Source: an uncultured Clostridia bacterium
GTDB lineage: Bacteria; Bacillota; Clostridia; Christensenellales; Aristaeellaceae
Assembly: GCA_937906775.1 (NCBI GenBank)
Contig: CALCUD010000002.1
Coordinates: forward strand, 69,306-133,305
Direction: 5' to 3'
Length of the DNA: 64,000 nt
The notes beneath the pieces were generated by a model, which was not told the origin of the DNA, did no database searches, and was given only the letters and a program-made list of their open reading frames with translations. This document shows positions 8,052 through 16,700 of the stretch, piece by piece. Position 1 is the stretch's first letter; each line of letters opens with the position of its first letter. The position numbers were made by a program, and so were the translations under genes.

Positions 8052-9545
8052 ATGTCCTTCTTTTCCACCCGCGGCGGCAGTTGCGTCACTTCCAGCCAGG
8101 CGATCCTGCGCGGGCTTGCCCCGGACGGCGGGCTTTATGTTCCTGCGATGTTTCCGCCGGTATCGTCCGAAAAGCTGGCCCGTCTGAGCCAGATGAGCTA
8201 TACGGAGCGGGCGGTTGAAATTCTGAAACTGTATCTGGAGGACTTTTCCCTTTCCGAAATCGAGAATGCTGTCAAAGCCGCATACAGCGCTGAGCGTTTT
8301 GACGATCCTGCAATTGCTCCGATCAAAAAGCTGGATGGGTCCACCTGGGTTCTGGAACTGTTCCACGGCCCGACGCTGGCGTTCAAGGACATGGCTCTTC
8401 AACTGCTTCCTCATCTGACAAAGCTCAGCGCCATCAAGAACGGAGAGGACCGGGAGGTATCCATTCTGGTGGCGACCAGCGGAGATACCGGTAAAGCCGC
8501 GCTTGAAGGCTTCCGTGACGTGCCCGGGACCAGCTGCACCGTGTTCTATCCGCAGGATGGCGTCAGCGATGTCCAGAGGCTGCAGATGGTGACAACAGAC
8601 GGTAACAATACGCATGTGATCGCCGTTAAGGGGAATTTTGATGACGCACAGACCGGCGTGAAGGAACTCTTTTCAAGCGAGGATTTCGCCTCCCGGATGA
8701 ACGGACGGGGCAAGGTCCTTTCTTCGGCCAACAGCATCAACTTCGGACGTCTGGTTCCGCAGGTTGTGTATTATTTCTCTGCTTATGCCGATCTGATCGC
8801 TTCCGGCGCCATCGGCAACGGTGATCAGGTCAACTTCTGCGTCCCGACCGGGAATTTCGGCAATATTCTGGCAGCTTATTACGCGAGAGCCATGGGACTT
8901 CCCATCGGCCGGCTGATCTGCGCCAGTAATCGGAACAATGTTCTGACCGACTTCTTTAATCAGGGTATCTATTCCACACACCGGACCTTTTTCAAGACGA
9001 TGAGTCCCAGCATGGATATTCTCGTATCCTCCAATCTGGAACGGCTTTTGTACGAAGCGGCGGATCGTGACGGCGCGCTGATCTCCGTATGGATGAAGCA
9101 GCTGAAGGAATGCGGGAGCTATTCCGTGGGAGATCAGAGACGGGAATGGTTGGAGAGCGTGTTCTGGGGCGGATGCGCAGACGATAATGAAACTCTGCGC
9201 GAGATCGGAGCCTGCTTCACGAATAACGGCTATTTGATGGATACCCATACCGCGGTGGCCGGCCACGTGCTGAATGAATACCGGAAAGCGACCGGCGATA
9301 CGACGCCTGCTGTGATCGTATCCACCGCCAGCCCCTATAAATTCGCCGCGGATGTGCTTCGCGGCATCGCGGGAAAAGACGCGACAGAAGGGCTGGACGC
9401 TTTTGCCTGCAGTGAGGAACTGGAAAACCGTACCGGTATACCGATGCCGTCACAGGTCAAAAAGCTGCGGGAGCTTCCGGTGCGCCATCATGCCGTCTGT
9501 GAAAAGGATGCCATGGGCGACGCGGTCCTGGAAGCATTTGACTGA
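8052..9545 (+). CDS. thrC: Threonine synthase
   Basis: 497 residues. It converts O-phospho-L-homoserine to L-threonine with pyridoxal phosphate, the last step of threonine synthesis. The PLP-lysine motif HGPTLAFKD places the Schiff-base lysine at about residue 112; VATSGDTGKAALEGF is the phosphate-binding region, and CVPTGNFGNILAAYYA is typical of the family. The N-terminus (FSTRGG, then APDGGLYVP) is the normal threonine synthase start. ATG 8052 has CGGAGGG 8 bases upstream. Length fits the long ThrC class. No hom or thrB gene lies next to it. It has its own terminator. Confidence 0.96.
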   Translation: MSFFSTRGGSCVTSSQAILRGLAPDGGLYVPAMFPPVSSEKLARLSQMSYTERAVEILKLYLEDFSLSEIENAVKAAYSAERFDDPAIAPIKKLDGSTWVLELFHGPTLAFKDMALQLLPHLTKLSAIKNGEDREVSILVATSGDTGKAALEGFRDVPGTSCTVFYPQDGVSDVQRLQMVTTDGNNTHVIAVKGNFDDAQTGVKELFSSEDFASRMNGRGKVLSSANSINFGRLVPQVVYYFSAYADLIASGAIGNGDQVNFCVPTGNFGNILAAYYARAMGLPIGRLICASNRNNVLTDFFNQGIYSTHRTFFKTMSPSMDILVSSNLERLLYEAADRDGALISVWMKQLKECGSYSVGDQRREWLESVFWGGCADDNETLREIGACFTNNGYLMDTHTAVAGHVLNEYRKATGDTTPAVIVSTASPYKFAADVLRGIAGKDATEGLDAFACSEELENRTGIPMPSQVKKLRELPVRHHAVCEKDAMGDAVLEAFD

Positions 9546-9557
9546 TCTGTTTCTCCA

Positions 9558-9586
9558 AACGCCGGCCGGGCCGGCGTTTTTCTTTT
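9558..9586 (+). terminator. Rho-independent terminator after thrC
   Basis: Self-complementary AAACGCCGGCC and GGCCGGCGTTT around a single G, followed by a T-run; 13 bases after the thrC stop. Confidence 0.85.
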
Positions 9587-9637
9587 ATTCAGCGGATTTT
9601 CATATTTCCGCCGTGGCTGCGACTTAAGAAAAAAGAC

Positions 9638-9666
9638 TTTTCAAACCTTATGAGATATGATAAAAT
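9638..9666 (+). promoter_or_regulatory. Candidate promoter for the M24 peptidase / efp group
   Basis: TTTTCA, 17 bases, TAAAAT (within TATGATAAAAT). The -35 match is moderate. It lies about 55 bases before the TTG start at 9721. Confidence 0.5.
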
Positions 9667-9720
9667 ACAAACGGATATGTCTGCCTTCTGGCAAAATATC
9701 CGGAAAGGCAGGGAGAAGAA

Positions 9721-10794
9721 TTGACCGCATCCGAACGGCTGATAGAGCTGCTTCACCTGACGGTAAACATCGCGGTTGTGATCCACGATCCTTCCAATAT
9801 GTTTTATCTGACGGAAGGATATACAGGTGAAGGCACAGTCTATATCTCCGTGAACCGTAAGGTTATCGTGACCGATTTCCGCTATACCGAACAGGCTGAA
9901 CGGCAGGCGCCCGGTTTTGAAGTCGTCATGACCGACAAGGAACGTCACGAGGCTGACTGGTTGAAGGAGCTTTGCGAAAGCGATAACATCAACGAGATCC
10001 GTTATGAATCCAACTACCTGACGGTTGACGCATTTGAACGTCTTCGCGGGAAGCTGGGTGACGAGATCACTTTTGTTCCGCTGAAGGGAGCTCCTCAGAA
10101 GCTCCGTGAAGTCAAAACGCCTGTAGAGATCGTTGCCATGCGTAAAGCGGCCGATATCACAGCCGAAGCCTTCCGCTCCATTCTGTCGAAGATCCGGGAA
10201 GGTATGAGCGAAAAAGACCTGCAGATTGAGCTCGATTTCACGATGCTCCGTCTGGGCGCTGACGGTCAGGCGTTCGATACGATCATTGCCAGCGGTGAAA
10301 ACGGCAGTCTCTGCCATGCGATCCCCGGTCCCCGGAAACTCCGGAACGGGGATATGATCACCATGGATTTCGGCGCGAAGGTAAACGGATATTGCAGCGA
10401 TATGACCCGGACGGTCGCCCTGGGTCAGCCGTCTGACGAGATGCGCCGCGTATACGATACGGTGCTTCGGGCACAGACCATGTGCGAGGATGCCCTTGCT
10501 GTCGGAAAGCGCTGCAGCGATATCGACAGGCTCGCCCGCGATTACATTGATTCCCGCGGGTATGCCGGACGTTTCGGACATGGACTGGGGCATTCGGTCG
10601 GTATCGATATTCACGAAGAACCGCGCCTGAGTCAGACCTGCAGCGAAACGCTTCGCGCCGGTGTGGTGATCACGGTGGAACCCGGGGTCTATTTGCCGGG
10701 AGTCGGCGGCGTGCGGATCGAAAACACCTGCCTTGTCCGTGAAAACGGAAGCGAACCGCTGACGGACGCGGACAAACAGTTGATCATCCTTTAA
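9721..10794 (+). CDS. M24 family metallopeptidase (Xaa-Pro aminopeptidase type)
   Basis: 357 residues; TTG start with GGGAGAAG just upstream. Residues ~1-130 form the creatinase-type N-terminal domain, and the rest is the pita-bread catalytic domain. All five metal ligands can be placed: Asp in MDFGAKVNGYCSDMTRT (two), His in GHGLGHSVGID, Glu in TVEPGVYLPG and Glu in GVRIENT. It removes N-terminal residues before proline in the cytoplasm, using two divalent metals. It lies 43 bases before efp. This pepP-efp order is common in Bacillota, and EF-P helps translate proline runs, so the pairing makes sense for proline-rich peptides. Confidence 0.93.
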   Translation: MTASERLIELLHLTVNIAVVIHDPSNMFYLTEGYTGEGTVYISVNRKVIVTDFRYTEQAERQAPGFEVVMTDKERHEADWLKELCESDNINEIRYESNYLTVDAFERLRGKLGDEITFVPLKGAPQKLREVKTPVEIVAMRKAADITAEAFRSILSKIREGMSEKDLQIELDFTMLRLGADGQAFDTIIASGENGSLCHAIPGPRKLRNGDMITMDFGAKVNGYCSDMTRTVALGQPSDEMRRVYDTVLRAQTMCEDALAVGKRCSDIDRLARDYIDSRGYAGRFGHGLGHSVGIDIHEEPRLSQTCSETLRAGVVITVEPGVYLPGVGGVRIENTCLVRENGSEPLTDADKQLIIL

Positions 10795-10837
10795 TTCAGT
10801 GTATCCAAAAGATTAATGATAAACGGAGGAAAGAACC

Positions 10838-11395
10838 ATGATTACTGCGGGAGATTTCAAAAAGGGAATTACAATCGAATGGGACGGCGGCGTCTGGAAC
10901 ATCGTTGACTTCCAGCATGTCAAGCCCGGTAAGGGAGCGGCCTTTGTCCGCACCAAGATCAAAAATGTGATGACCGGCGCCGTGGTGGAACGCAGCTTCA
11001 ACCCGACCGACAAAATGCCCAAGGCCATCATCGAAACCAAAGAAATGCAGTATGTCTATAACGACGGCGATCTGTACTATTTCATGGACGTCGAAACTTA
11101 TGAACAGCTTCCTATGACCCATGATCAGGTGGAGGACGCCATTCCCTTCGTGAAGGAAGGCACCAACGTGACCATGCGGTTCTTCAAGGGCAGCGCCTTC
11201 TCCGTCGAAGCGCCGAACTTTGTTGTGCTTGAGGTGACCGATACCGAGCCCGGTTTTGCCGGCGATACCGCTTCCAATACCTATAAGCCTGCCACGCTGG
11301 AGACCGGATTCTCCCTGCAGGTTCCGCTGTTCATCAACACCGGCGACATGATCCAGATCGACACCCGTACCGGCGAATACCTCAAACGTGCCTGA
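10838..11395 (+). CDS. efp: Translation elongation factor P
   Basis: 185 residues, the standard EF-P length, with three beta-barrel domains. It binds between the P and E sites of the ribosome and relieves stalling at polyproline. The tip loop [12 protein letters not shown] puts the potentially modified lysine at residue 32. The C-terminal signature [14 protein letters not shown] is intact. ATG 10838 has an AGGAAAG site upstream. Arginine codons here are mostly CGY, unlike the CGG-rich neighbours, consistent with high expression. No EpmA- or YmfI-type modification gene was seen in the window. Confidence 0.97.
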   Translation: MITAGDFKKGITIEWDGGVWNIVDFQHVKPGKGAAFVRTKIKNVMTGAVVERSFNPTDKMPKAIIETKEMQYVYNDGDLYYFMDVETYEQLPMTHDQVEDAIPFVKEGTNVTMRFFKGSAFSVEAPNFVVLEVTDTEPGFAGDTASNTYKPATLETGFSLQVPLFINTGDMIQIDTRTGEYLKRA

Positions 11396-11423
11396 TCGGA
11401 ATGTTTATCAGGGAGGAACCGAT

Positions 11424-11876
11424 ATGAGCAAACTGACAGACAAGATCAGTTATCTTCAGGGCCTGGCGGAAGGCATGAAGCTGAATCCTGAAAAGGATAC
11501 GCACAAGCTGATTCTGGGCATTCTCGATGCTCTGGGCGACGTGGGCGAAGCCTTCGAAGCGATGAACGAAGCGCAGACTGAACTGAGCGACTACGTCGAG
11601 AGCATCGATGAGGATCTGGCGGATCTGGAAGCCGATCTCTACGATGAGGATGACGAAGACGCCTATGAGGACAGCGACGAGGGCGAGAACCCGATCGTGT
11701 ATGAATGTCCTCATTGCGGAACCGAAATCGAGATCGATCCTGAGGATGTGGATTTTGATGAGGACGCCGCATGCCCGGCTTGCGGGAAAGAACTTTTCCC
11801 GGAACTGCCGGATGACGGCGAGGCCGAAGATGAAGAATCAGAAGAAGCGGCAGGAGAAGACTCTCCCGCGGAATGA
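11424..11876 (+). CDS. CD1247-type acidic zinc-ribbon protein
   Basis: 150 residues from ATG 11424, with GGGAGGAACC upstream. The N-terminal ~45 residues (KLTDKISYLQGLAEGMKLN...) match the small conserved domain named after Clostridioides CD1247. A very acidic linker with repeated Asp/Glu follows, then a zinc ribbon (ECPHCG...CPACGKE) and an acidic tail. The whole protein is strongly negatively charged. It lies 28 bases after efp; that adjacency is common in Clostridia. Function is unknown. Acidic proteins with zinc ribbons often contact RNA polymerase or ribosomes, but that is only a guess here. Confidence 0.8.
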   Translation: MSKLTDKISYLQGLAEGMKLNPEKDTHKLILGILDALGDVGEAFEAMNEAQTELSDYVESIDEDLADLEADLYDEDDEDAYEDSDEGENPIVYECPHCGTEIEIDPEDVDFDEDAACPACGKELFPELPDDGEAEDEESEEAAGEDSPAE

Positions 11877-11892
11877 TCCTTCCGATCCCTGT

Positions 11893-11925
11893 GAAAGCGC
11901 TCCCGTTTCGGGGGCGCTTCTTTTT
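11893..11925 (+). terminator. Rho-independent terminator after the CD1247-like gene
   Basis: GAAAGCGCTCCC pairs with GGGGGCGCTTC (one mismatch) across a GTTTC loop, followed by TTTTT. Confidence 0.75.
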
Positions 11926-11936
11926 CAGGTAAAACA

Positions 11937-11975
11937 AAACCCGCTCCGCGAATATGCTTCGCGGAGCGGGTTTTT
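11937..11975. terminator. Strong bidirectional terminator between convergent genes
   Basis: A 16-bp perfect stem (AAACCCGCTCCGCGAA and its complement) with a TATGC loop. Flanking A and T runs serve both strands. It separates the EF-P unit from the minus-strand DUF3048 gene. Confidence 0.85.
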
Positions 11976-11984
11976 AATAAAATA

Positions 11985-13088
11985 TCAGTCGTTGTAATAG
12001 ATTACTTCACTGACATCGTTGGTGACAATGATGAAAGTCTTTCCGCGCTGGAAAGCCAGCTCATCGCCGTTTTCATCCAGATAAATGATCCGGGAATCAT
12101 TTTCGGGATGAGTCCAGGCGCCGCGGATGTATTTACCGTTCTGGAAGATCTCGGCGGTCCCGCTGCCCTTCATCTGGTTTTCATAATAGGAGAATTCGCC
12201 GTTGTAGTTCATCTTCACGCGCATGACGATGACATTGTTGAATACAATGTTCTCGTCTGTCAGGTAATCCTTGTAGGTCCCGGAAGAATTGATCCGGTAA
12301 TATCCGTTGGCTTTTTCGTTGAAGGCGAATTCACACCAGCTGGCAGGATTGCCGGCGCCCGCCTTGTAGGTCTCACCGAAGAAGTCGACGGTAATGTCGA
12401 ACGCATCTTCACCGCGGGTCAGAGGCTCATCGGTGAAAAGGAAGGGACGCTTTTCGAATTCGGTTCCCTTATCGAGGAAATCCCTGTGCGCATCGGCCAC
12501 AGCGAAGGAAAGATTGTGGGGAGCCACATGATATTCAACACGCTTTTTATAATTGGGCCCCAGCAGGTTGAAGTTGCGGCCGGACTTGGAAAAGCCCCAT
12601 TTGGACAGCCAGACATTCAGGTCGGTATTGGTGGCGGTGGTGGCACCGGGACCGCCGTAGGCAAAACCGGCATTCCAGGAGTAGGCGATGGGGAGCATCG
12701 TCATCCGGCCGGACCGGACGCCGCCGGCTTCTTCGGGGTAAGCATCGGTAAACAGGGCCAGCAGTTTGGTGTTCCCCTTGCCGGAATTATGGACCTGATA
12801 GAAAACGCTGGCATCGGCGACACCCCAATGCGGATAGGCGCCTTTTCTTTCGTCGCCGTCGGGATTCTCGGCATTGTCCAGAACCATCAGGATGGGAGTG
12901 TATTCTTCGTCGCAGGGAAGGCCTGAGGTGGGGCTGATCCCTTCCATGACGGGATTGTCGGGATAAGAATCTTTGATCTTGATATCCGTTTTGATCTTGC
13001 CTTTGATCACGGTACCGTCATCCGCCAAAGCGGAAACGGAGGCAAGGGCCAGGCACAGGATCAACAGGACGGCCAGGAATTTTTTCAT
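11985..13088 (-). CDS. Secreted DUF3048 (YerB-like) protein
   Basis: 367 residues with a signal peptide (MKKFLAVLLILCLALASVSALA) and no lipobox cysteine. The body shows DUF3048 hallmarks: SPTSGLP near the start, PILMVLDNAE, ASVFYQVHN, LLALFTDAYPEEAGGVRSGR, and a C-terminal ...GKTFIIVTND. DUF3048 proteins are extracytoplasmic in Bacillota, and B. subtilis YerB is the best-known relative; no enzyme activity is established. An AAGGAGGT site stands 8 bases before the start. A TATAAT box in TGTATAAT (13123-13128, minus strand) may be its -10, but the -35 is poor. Flanked by terminators on both sides, it is a single-gene unit. Confidence 0.82.
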   Translation of the reverse strand: MKKFLAVLLILCLALASVSALADDGTVIKGKIKTDIKIKDSYPDNPVMEGISPTSGLPCDEEYTPILMVLDNAENPDGDERKGAYPHWGVADASVFYQVHNSGKGNTKLLALFTDAYPEEAGGVRSGRMTMLPIAYSWNAGFAYGGPGATTATNTDLNVWLSKWGFSKSGRNFNLLGPNYKKRVEYHVAPHNLSFAVADAHRDFLDKGTEFEKRPFLFTDEPLTRGEDAFDITVDFFGETYKAGAGNPASWCEFAFNEKANGYYRINSSGTYKDYLTDENIVFNNVIVMRVKMNYNGEFSYYENQMKGSGTAEIFQNGKYIRGAWTHPENDSRIIYLDENGDELAFQRGKTFIIVTNDVSEVIYYND

Positions 13089-13162
13089 TCGGGAAGACCT
13101 CCTTCAGAGAATATGTGAGTGTATTATACAACTGTTTTCAGATTAAGAAAAGCGTTTTGTTC

Positions 13163-13190
13163 AAAATAAAAAACGGCGCGGGAGCGCCGT
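13163..13190 (-). terminator. Terminator of the minus-strand STAS gene
   Basis: On the minus strand ACGGCGC / GCGCCGT with a TCCC loop, followed by TTTTTATTTT. Confidence 0.8.
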
Positions 13191-13201
13191 CGGCAAGCAT
13201 G

Positions 13202-13498
13202 TCAGCAGATGGTCAGGATATCGGAGAAGCCGGTGATGTCGAATACTTCCTGAATGGCTTCGGACACATTGGAAATGGACATAGCCCCCTGCCTGTTCAT
13301 CGTTTTTTGCGCGCTGAGCAGGACGCGAAGCCCGGCGGAGGAGATATACTCCAACTGAGCGAAATCAAATTTCAGATCGGTTACCGCGCTGAGCTGATCA
13401 TTCAGAACAGATTCAAGCTCAGGAGCGGTCATGGTATCAAGCCGGCCTTCCAAAGCGACGGTCAATGTGCTGTCTTCTTTGGTCTGATTGATTTTCAT
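13202..13498 (-). CDS. STAS-domain anti-sigma factor antagonist
   Basis: 98 residues. ATG 13498 is chosen over the TTG at 13504 because CCTCC on the plus strand (a GGAGG site) ends 8 bases before it; the TTG would be only 2 bases away. The sequence is a minimal STAS domain (SpoIIAA/RsbV type): VALEGRLDTMTAPELE, then YISSAGLRVLLSAQ, with the phosphorylatable serine in the SSAG loop. Such proteins bind an anti-sigma kinase when unphosphorylated. No kinase or sigma factor is next to it; it is a lone gene with its own terminator. A second STAS protein (20840-21142) is linked to a phosphatase, and the two could share partners. Confidence 0.9.
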   Translation of the reverse strand: MKINQTKEDSTLTVALEGRLDTMTAPELESVLNDQLSAVTDLKFDFAQLEYISSAGLRVLLSAQKTMNRQGAMSISNVSEAIQEVFDITGFSDILTIC

Positions 13499-13625
13499 AG
13501 TCAACGCCTCCCGGTGAATATCATCTATGCTTCCCGTATCATATCATATCGGGCCTGAAAATGCCAGTATTTCTTGAAAAAAGGGTGAAGACACGGTGAA
13601 CGGAGAACGAAACATGAAAAATCAG

Positions 13626-13655
13626 TTGTGAATCAATGTTATAATAGGGTAAAAT
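13626..13655 (+). promoter_or_regulatory. Candidate promoter of the ABC transporter operon
   Basis: TTGTGA, 18 bases, TAAAAT, about 43 bases before ATG 13698. A TATAAT at 13640 is nearby but has no matching -35. Confidence 0.5.
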
Positions 13656-13697
13656 ACAAAATGAAATATTGTTGCTTATGAACCGGGAGGGGATACC

Positions 13698-16679
13698 ATG
13701 CTGGAATTGCTGAACATTACAAAAGAATACGACACCGCCGGAGAAAAGGTGGAGGCGCTGAAAGGCATCTGTCTTCGCTTCGGGGACAGTGAGTTCGTTT
13801 CAGTCCTGGGGCCGTCGGGATGCGGAAAAACAACGCTTTTGAATATTATCGGAGGTCTGGACCATGCCACCTCCGGCGAGCTGCGGATCAACGGCCGCAG
13901 TACGGCTGAATACAATGACCGGGATTGGGATACCTACCGGAACCATTCCGTAGGGTTCGTATTTCAGAGCTACAATCTGATTCCGCACCAGACGGTACTT
14001 CAGAATGTTGAGCTGGCGCTGAGCCTGAGCGGGGTCGGAAAAGCCGAAAGAAGAAAAAGAGCCGTCGAGGCGCTTAAACGGGTCGGCCTTGAAAACCAGC
14101 TCCGGAAACGTCCGGCGGAAATGAGCGGCGGTCAGATGCAGCGGGTCGCGATTGCCCGCGCCATTGTCAATGATCCGGATATCATTCTGGCGGATGAACC
14201 GACCGGCGCGCTGGATACTGAAACAAGCGTCCAGGTCATGGAAATTCTGAAGGAGATTTCCCGTGACAGGCTGGTCATTATGGTCACGCATAACCCTGAT
14301 CTTGCGGATCAGTATTCAACGCGGATCGTCCGGATGCTGGACGGGAAAATCACCGCGGACAGCGGGGAAAACACCCGGGATGAGGAAACGGACCGTACGG
14401 TGAATGCGAAGGCGGACAGCGGGAAGCAAGCCGCGATGTCACTTCGGACCGGATTCGGATTGAGCCTGAAGAACCTGTTTACCAAAAAAGGACGGACGCT
14501 GCTGACCAGTATTGCCGGCTCGATCGGAATCATCGGTATCGCACTGATCTATGCTGTTTCCAACGGAATGACAGGCTATATCAACCGCGTTCAGGAGGAA
14601 ACGCTGTCCTCCTATCCGCTGACGCTGGAAGGGAAAAGTCTGGATACTTCCTCTTTTCTCAATACTTTTCTCGGCAAGGCGCAGTCTCTCGGCGAACATG
14701 AACAGGACGGGATCTATCAGAAAGGCGTTATCTTTGAACTGACAAACGCCATGAATTCCATGGAGGAAAAGAAAAACGACCTGAAGTCTTTCAAATCCTA
14801 TCTGGAAGCACAGTCGGCCGATCCGGAAAGCGTTCTCGGGAAATCTGTGAGCGCGGTCCAGTATACCTACAGTCACGGCCTGCCGGTATATACCAGACTG
14901 CCCGACGGAGAGATCGTACGTTCCAACCTTCAGGAAATCACCATGGATCTGATCGGCGGTTTCATGAATATGGATACTTCCCTGATGACATCCATGGCCA
15001 GCACTTCCATCATGAGCAGTAACTACAGCATGATGGAATCCTACACCCGCCTCTGGCAGGAAATCCTTCCCGGGGAGGACGGACAGATCATCAGCCCGCT
15101 CTTCCGCCAGGAATATGATCTGATATACGGATCCTGGCCGACGGGATTTGATGAGGTCGTCCTGATCGCGGATGAAAAGGGGGAGATCGGAGATCTTTCC
15201 CTGTACGCGCTCGGTCTGATCCCCAAAGAGGACATGGTACACCTGATGACAGCAGCTGCTACCAGAGAACAGGTTGAATTCACACCCCGCCGCTGGACCT
15301 ATGACGAGATATGCGGCCTTGATTTCCGGGTCATTCCAGAGGGAGACTGTTTTACGGAAGATAAAGATCTCGGCGTTTATACCGATCTCCGGGAAAGTGC
15401 AGCCGGTCTGCAATATCTGTACGACAACGCGCTTCATCTGCGCGTCTCCGGTATCCTGAAACCCTCCGGGAACGCCGCTTCAACGATGCTGCAGGACGGA
15501 ATCGCCTATACATCCCTGCTCACAGAATATATGATGGAGAAGAATAACGGGTCGGCCGCGGTAACCGCCCAGCGGAACGCGCCATCGCGGGATATCCTGA
15601 CAGGACTTCCGTTCCGTAACAGCGGGACGATGACGGAAGCGGACAAGGCTGCCGCGTTCCGCGAGGCGGCGGAGACGATGTCCGCGGAAGAGCAGGCCGG
15701 AATCTGCAGAAAACTGAAAACAACGCCGGATGAAGCAGACGTCGCGGAGCAGGTTCAGCAATCTCTGTCCGTGCTGGATCGGGCAGCGATGGAAGCGATT
15801 CTCCTGCCGGTAGCGGTATCCCAGATGGGAATGCAGGAGACCATGGTCGCCGGATATCTGAAGCAAATGGATGACGCCACGCTCAGCGAGTGGACCGGCA
15901 AGGTGCTGACGGAGCAGATCCGGCTGGAAACGGAACAGAAGACGGCTGAACAGCTGAACGGCGCCACGGACGGGGAACTGGCGGCTCTGCTCATGAAAGA
16001 ACTTCCGGATTATCCGGACGCGCTTTGCGCGCAGCTCTACGATTCAGAGATGAAGTTTTCTGACGGGGATTACGACAGCAATCTGGACAAGTTCGGCTAT
16101 CTGGACCCGGACGCGCCCGCGTCGATCAATCTTTACGCGTCCACGTTTGAGGCAAAGGAGGCTATCGAGGAGGAGATCCGGAAATATAATGAAACCGTTG
16201 ACGCCATGTCGGAGATCACCTATGTGGACTACATCAGCCTGATCCTGAGTTCCGTGACGACGATCATCAATGCGATCAGCTATGTTCTGATCGCCTTCGT
16301 GGCCATATCTCTGATCGTATCCTCCATCATGATCGGCGTCATCACGCTGATCTCCGTTCAGGAAAGGACCAAGGAAATCGGTATCCTGAGGTCGCTGGGC
16401 GCGAGCAAGCGGAATGTCTCCGCCATGTTCAACGCGGAAACGGTCATGATCGGTTTCGCTTCGGGAATCCTGGGCGTCGGCGTGACCTGGCTTCTGTGCA
16501 TTCCGATCAACGCCATTCTGCATCATCTGACCGGGATCACCAATCTGTCCGCTTATCTGGACCCGCTGACCGCGGGCCTCCTGGTGCTGATCAGTATGTT
16601 CCTGACGCTGATTGCCGGAATCATTCCTTCCAGAAGCGCAGCAAGGAAGGACCCGGTGGTCGCTCTCAGAACGGAGTAA
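13698..16679 (+). CDS. Fused ABC transporter ATPase-permease (MacB/FtsX type) with very large external domain
   Basis: 993 residues. Residues ~1-225 are an ATPase: Walker A GPSGCGKTTL, signature MSGGQMQRVAIARA, Walker B IILADEPTG and the H-loop VMVTHNP. A membrane helix at ~275-295 (SIAGSIGIIGIALIYAVSNG) is followed by about 540 mostly hydrophilic residues. Three more helices at the C-terminus form the FtsX domain, with VISVQERTKEIGILRSLGAS between helices. This is the MacB mechanotransmission layout: exporters or envelope-stress pumps for peptides, antibiotics or lipoproteins. ATPase and permease are usually separate genes in Bacillota, and the external domain is larger than in typical MacB. 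It is first of five closely spaced plus-strand genes (to 21142). Confidence 0.88.
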   Translation: MLELLNITKEYDTAGEKVEALKGICLRFGDSEFVSVLGPSGCGKTTLLNIIGGLDHATSGELRINGRSTAEYNDRDWDTYRNHSVGFVFQSYNLIPHQTVLQNVELALSLSGVGKAERRKRAVEALKRVGLENQLRKRPAEMSGGQMQRVAIARAIVNDPDIILADEPTGALDTETSVQVMEILKEISRDRLVIMVTHNPDLADQYSTRIVRMLDGKITADSGENTRDEETDRTVNAKADSGKQAAMSLRTGFGLSLKNLFTKKGRTLLTSIAGSIGIIGIALIYAVSNGMTGYINRVQEETLSSYPLTLEGKSLDTSSFLNTFLGKAQSLGEHEQDGIYQKGVIFELTNAMNSMEEKKNDLKSFKSYLEAQSADPESVLGKSVSAVQYTYSHGLPVYTRLPDGEIVRSNLQEITMDLIGGFMNMDTSLMTSMASTSIMSSNYSMMESYTRLWQEILPGEDGQIISPLFRQEYDLIYGSWPTGFDEVVLIADEKGEIGDLSLYALGLIPKEDMVHLMTAAATREQVEFTPRRWTYDEICGLDFRVIPEGDCFTEDKDLGVYTDLRESAAGLQYLYDNALHLRVSGILKPSGNAASTMLQDGIAYTSLLTEYMMEKNNGSAAVTAQRNAPSRDILTGLPFRNSGTMTEADKAAAFREAAETMSAEEQAGICRKLKTTPDEADVAEQVQQSLSVLDRAAMEAILLPVAVSQMGMQETMVAGYLKQMDDATLSEWTGKVLTEQIRLETEQKTAEQLNGATDGELAALLMKELPDYPDALCAQLYDSEMKFSDGDYDSNLDKFGYLDPDAPASINLYASTFEAKEAIEEEIRKYNETVDAMSEITYVDYISLILSSVTTIINAISYVLIAFVAISLIVSSIMIGVITLISVQERTKEIGILRSLGASKRNVSAMFNAETVMIGFASGILGVGVTWLLCIPINAILHHLTGITNLSAYLDPLTAGLLVLISMFLTLIAGIIPSRSAARKDPVVALRTE

Positions 16680-16700
16680 GGAAAAGGAGGAAAATGATCT

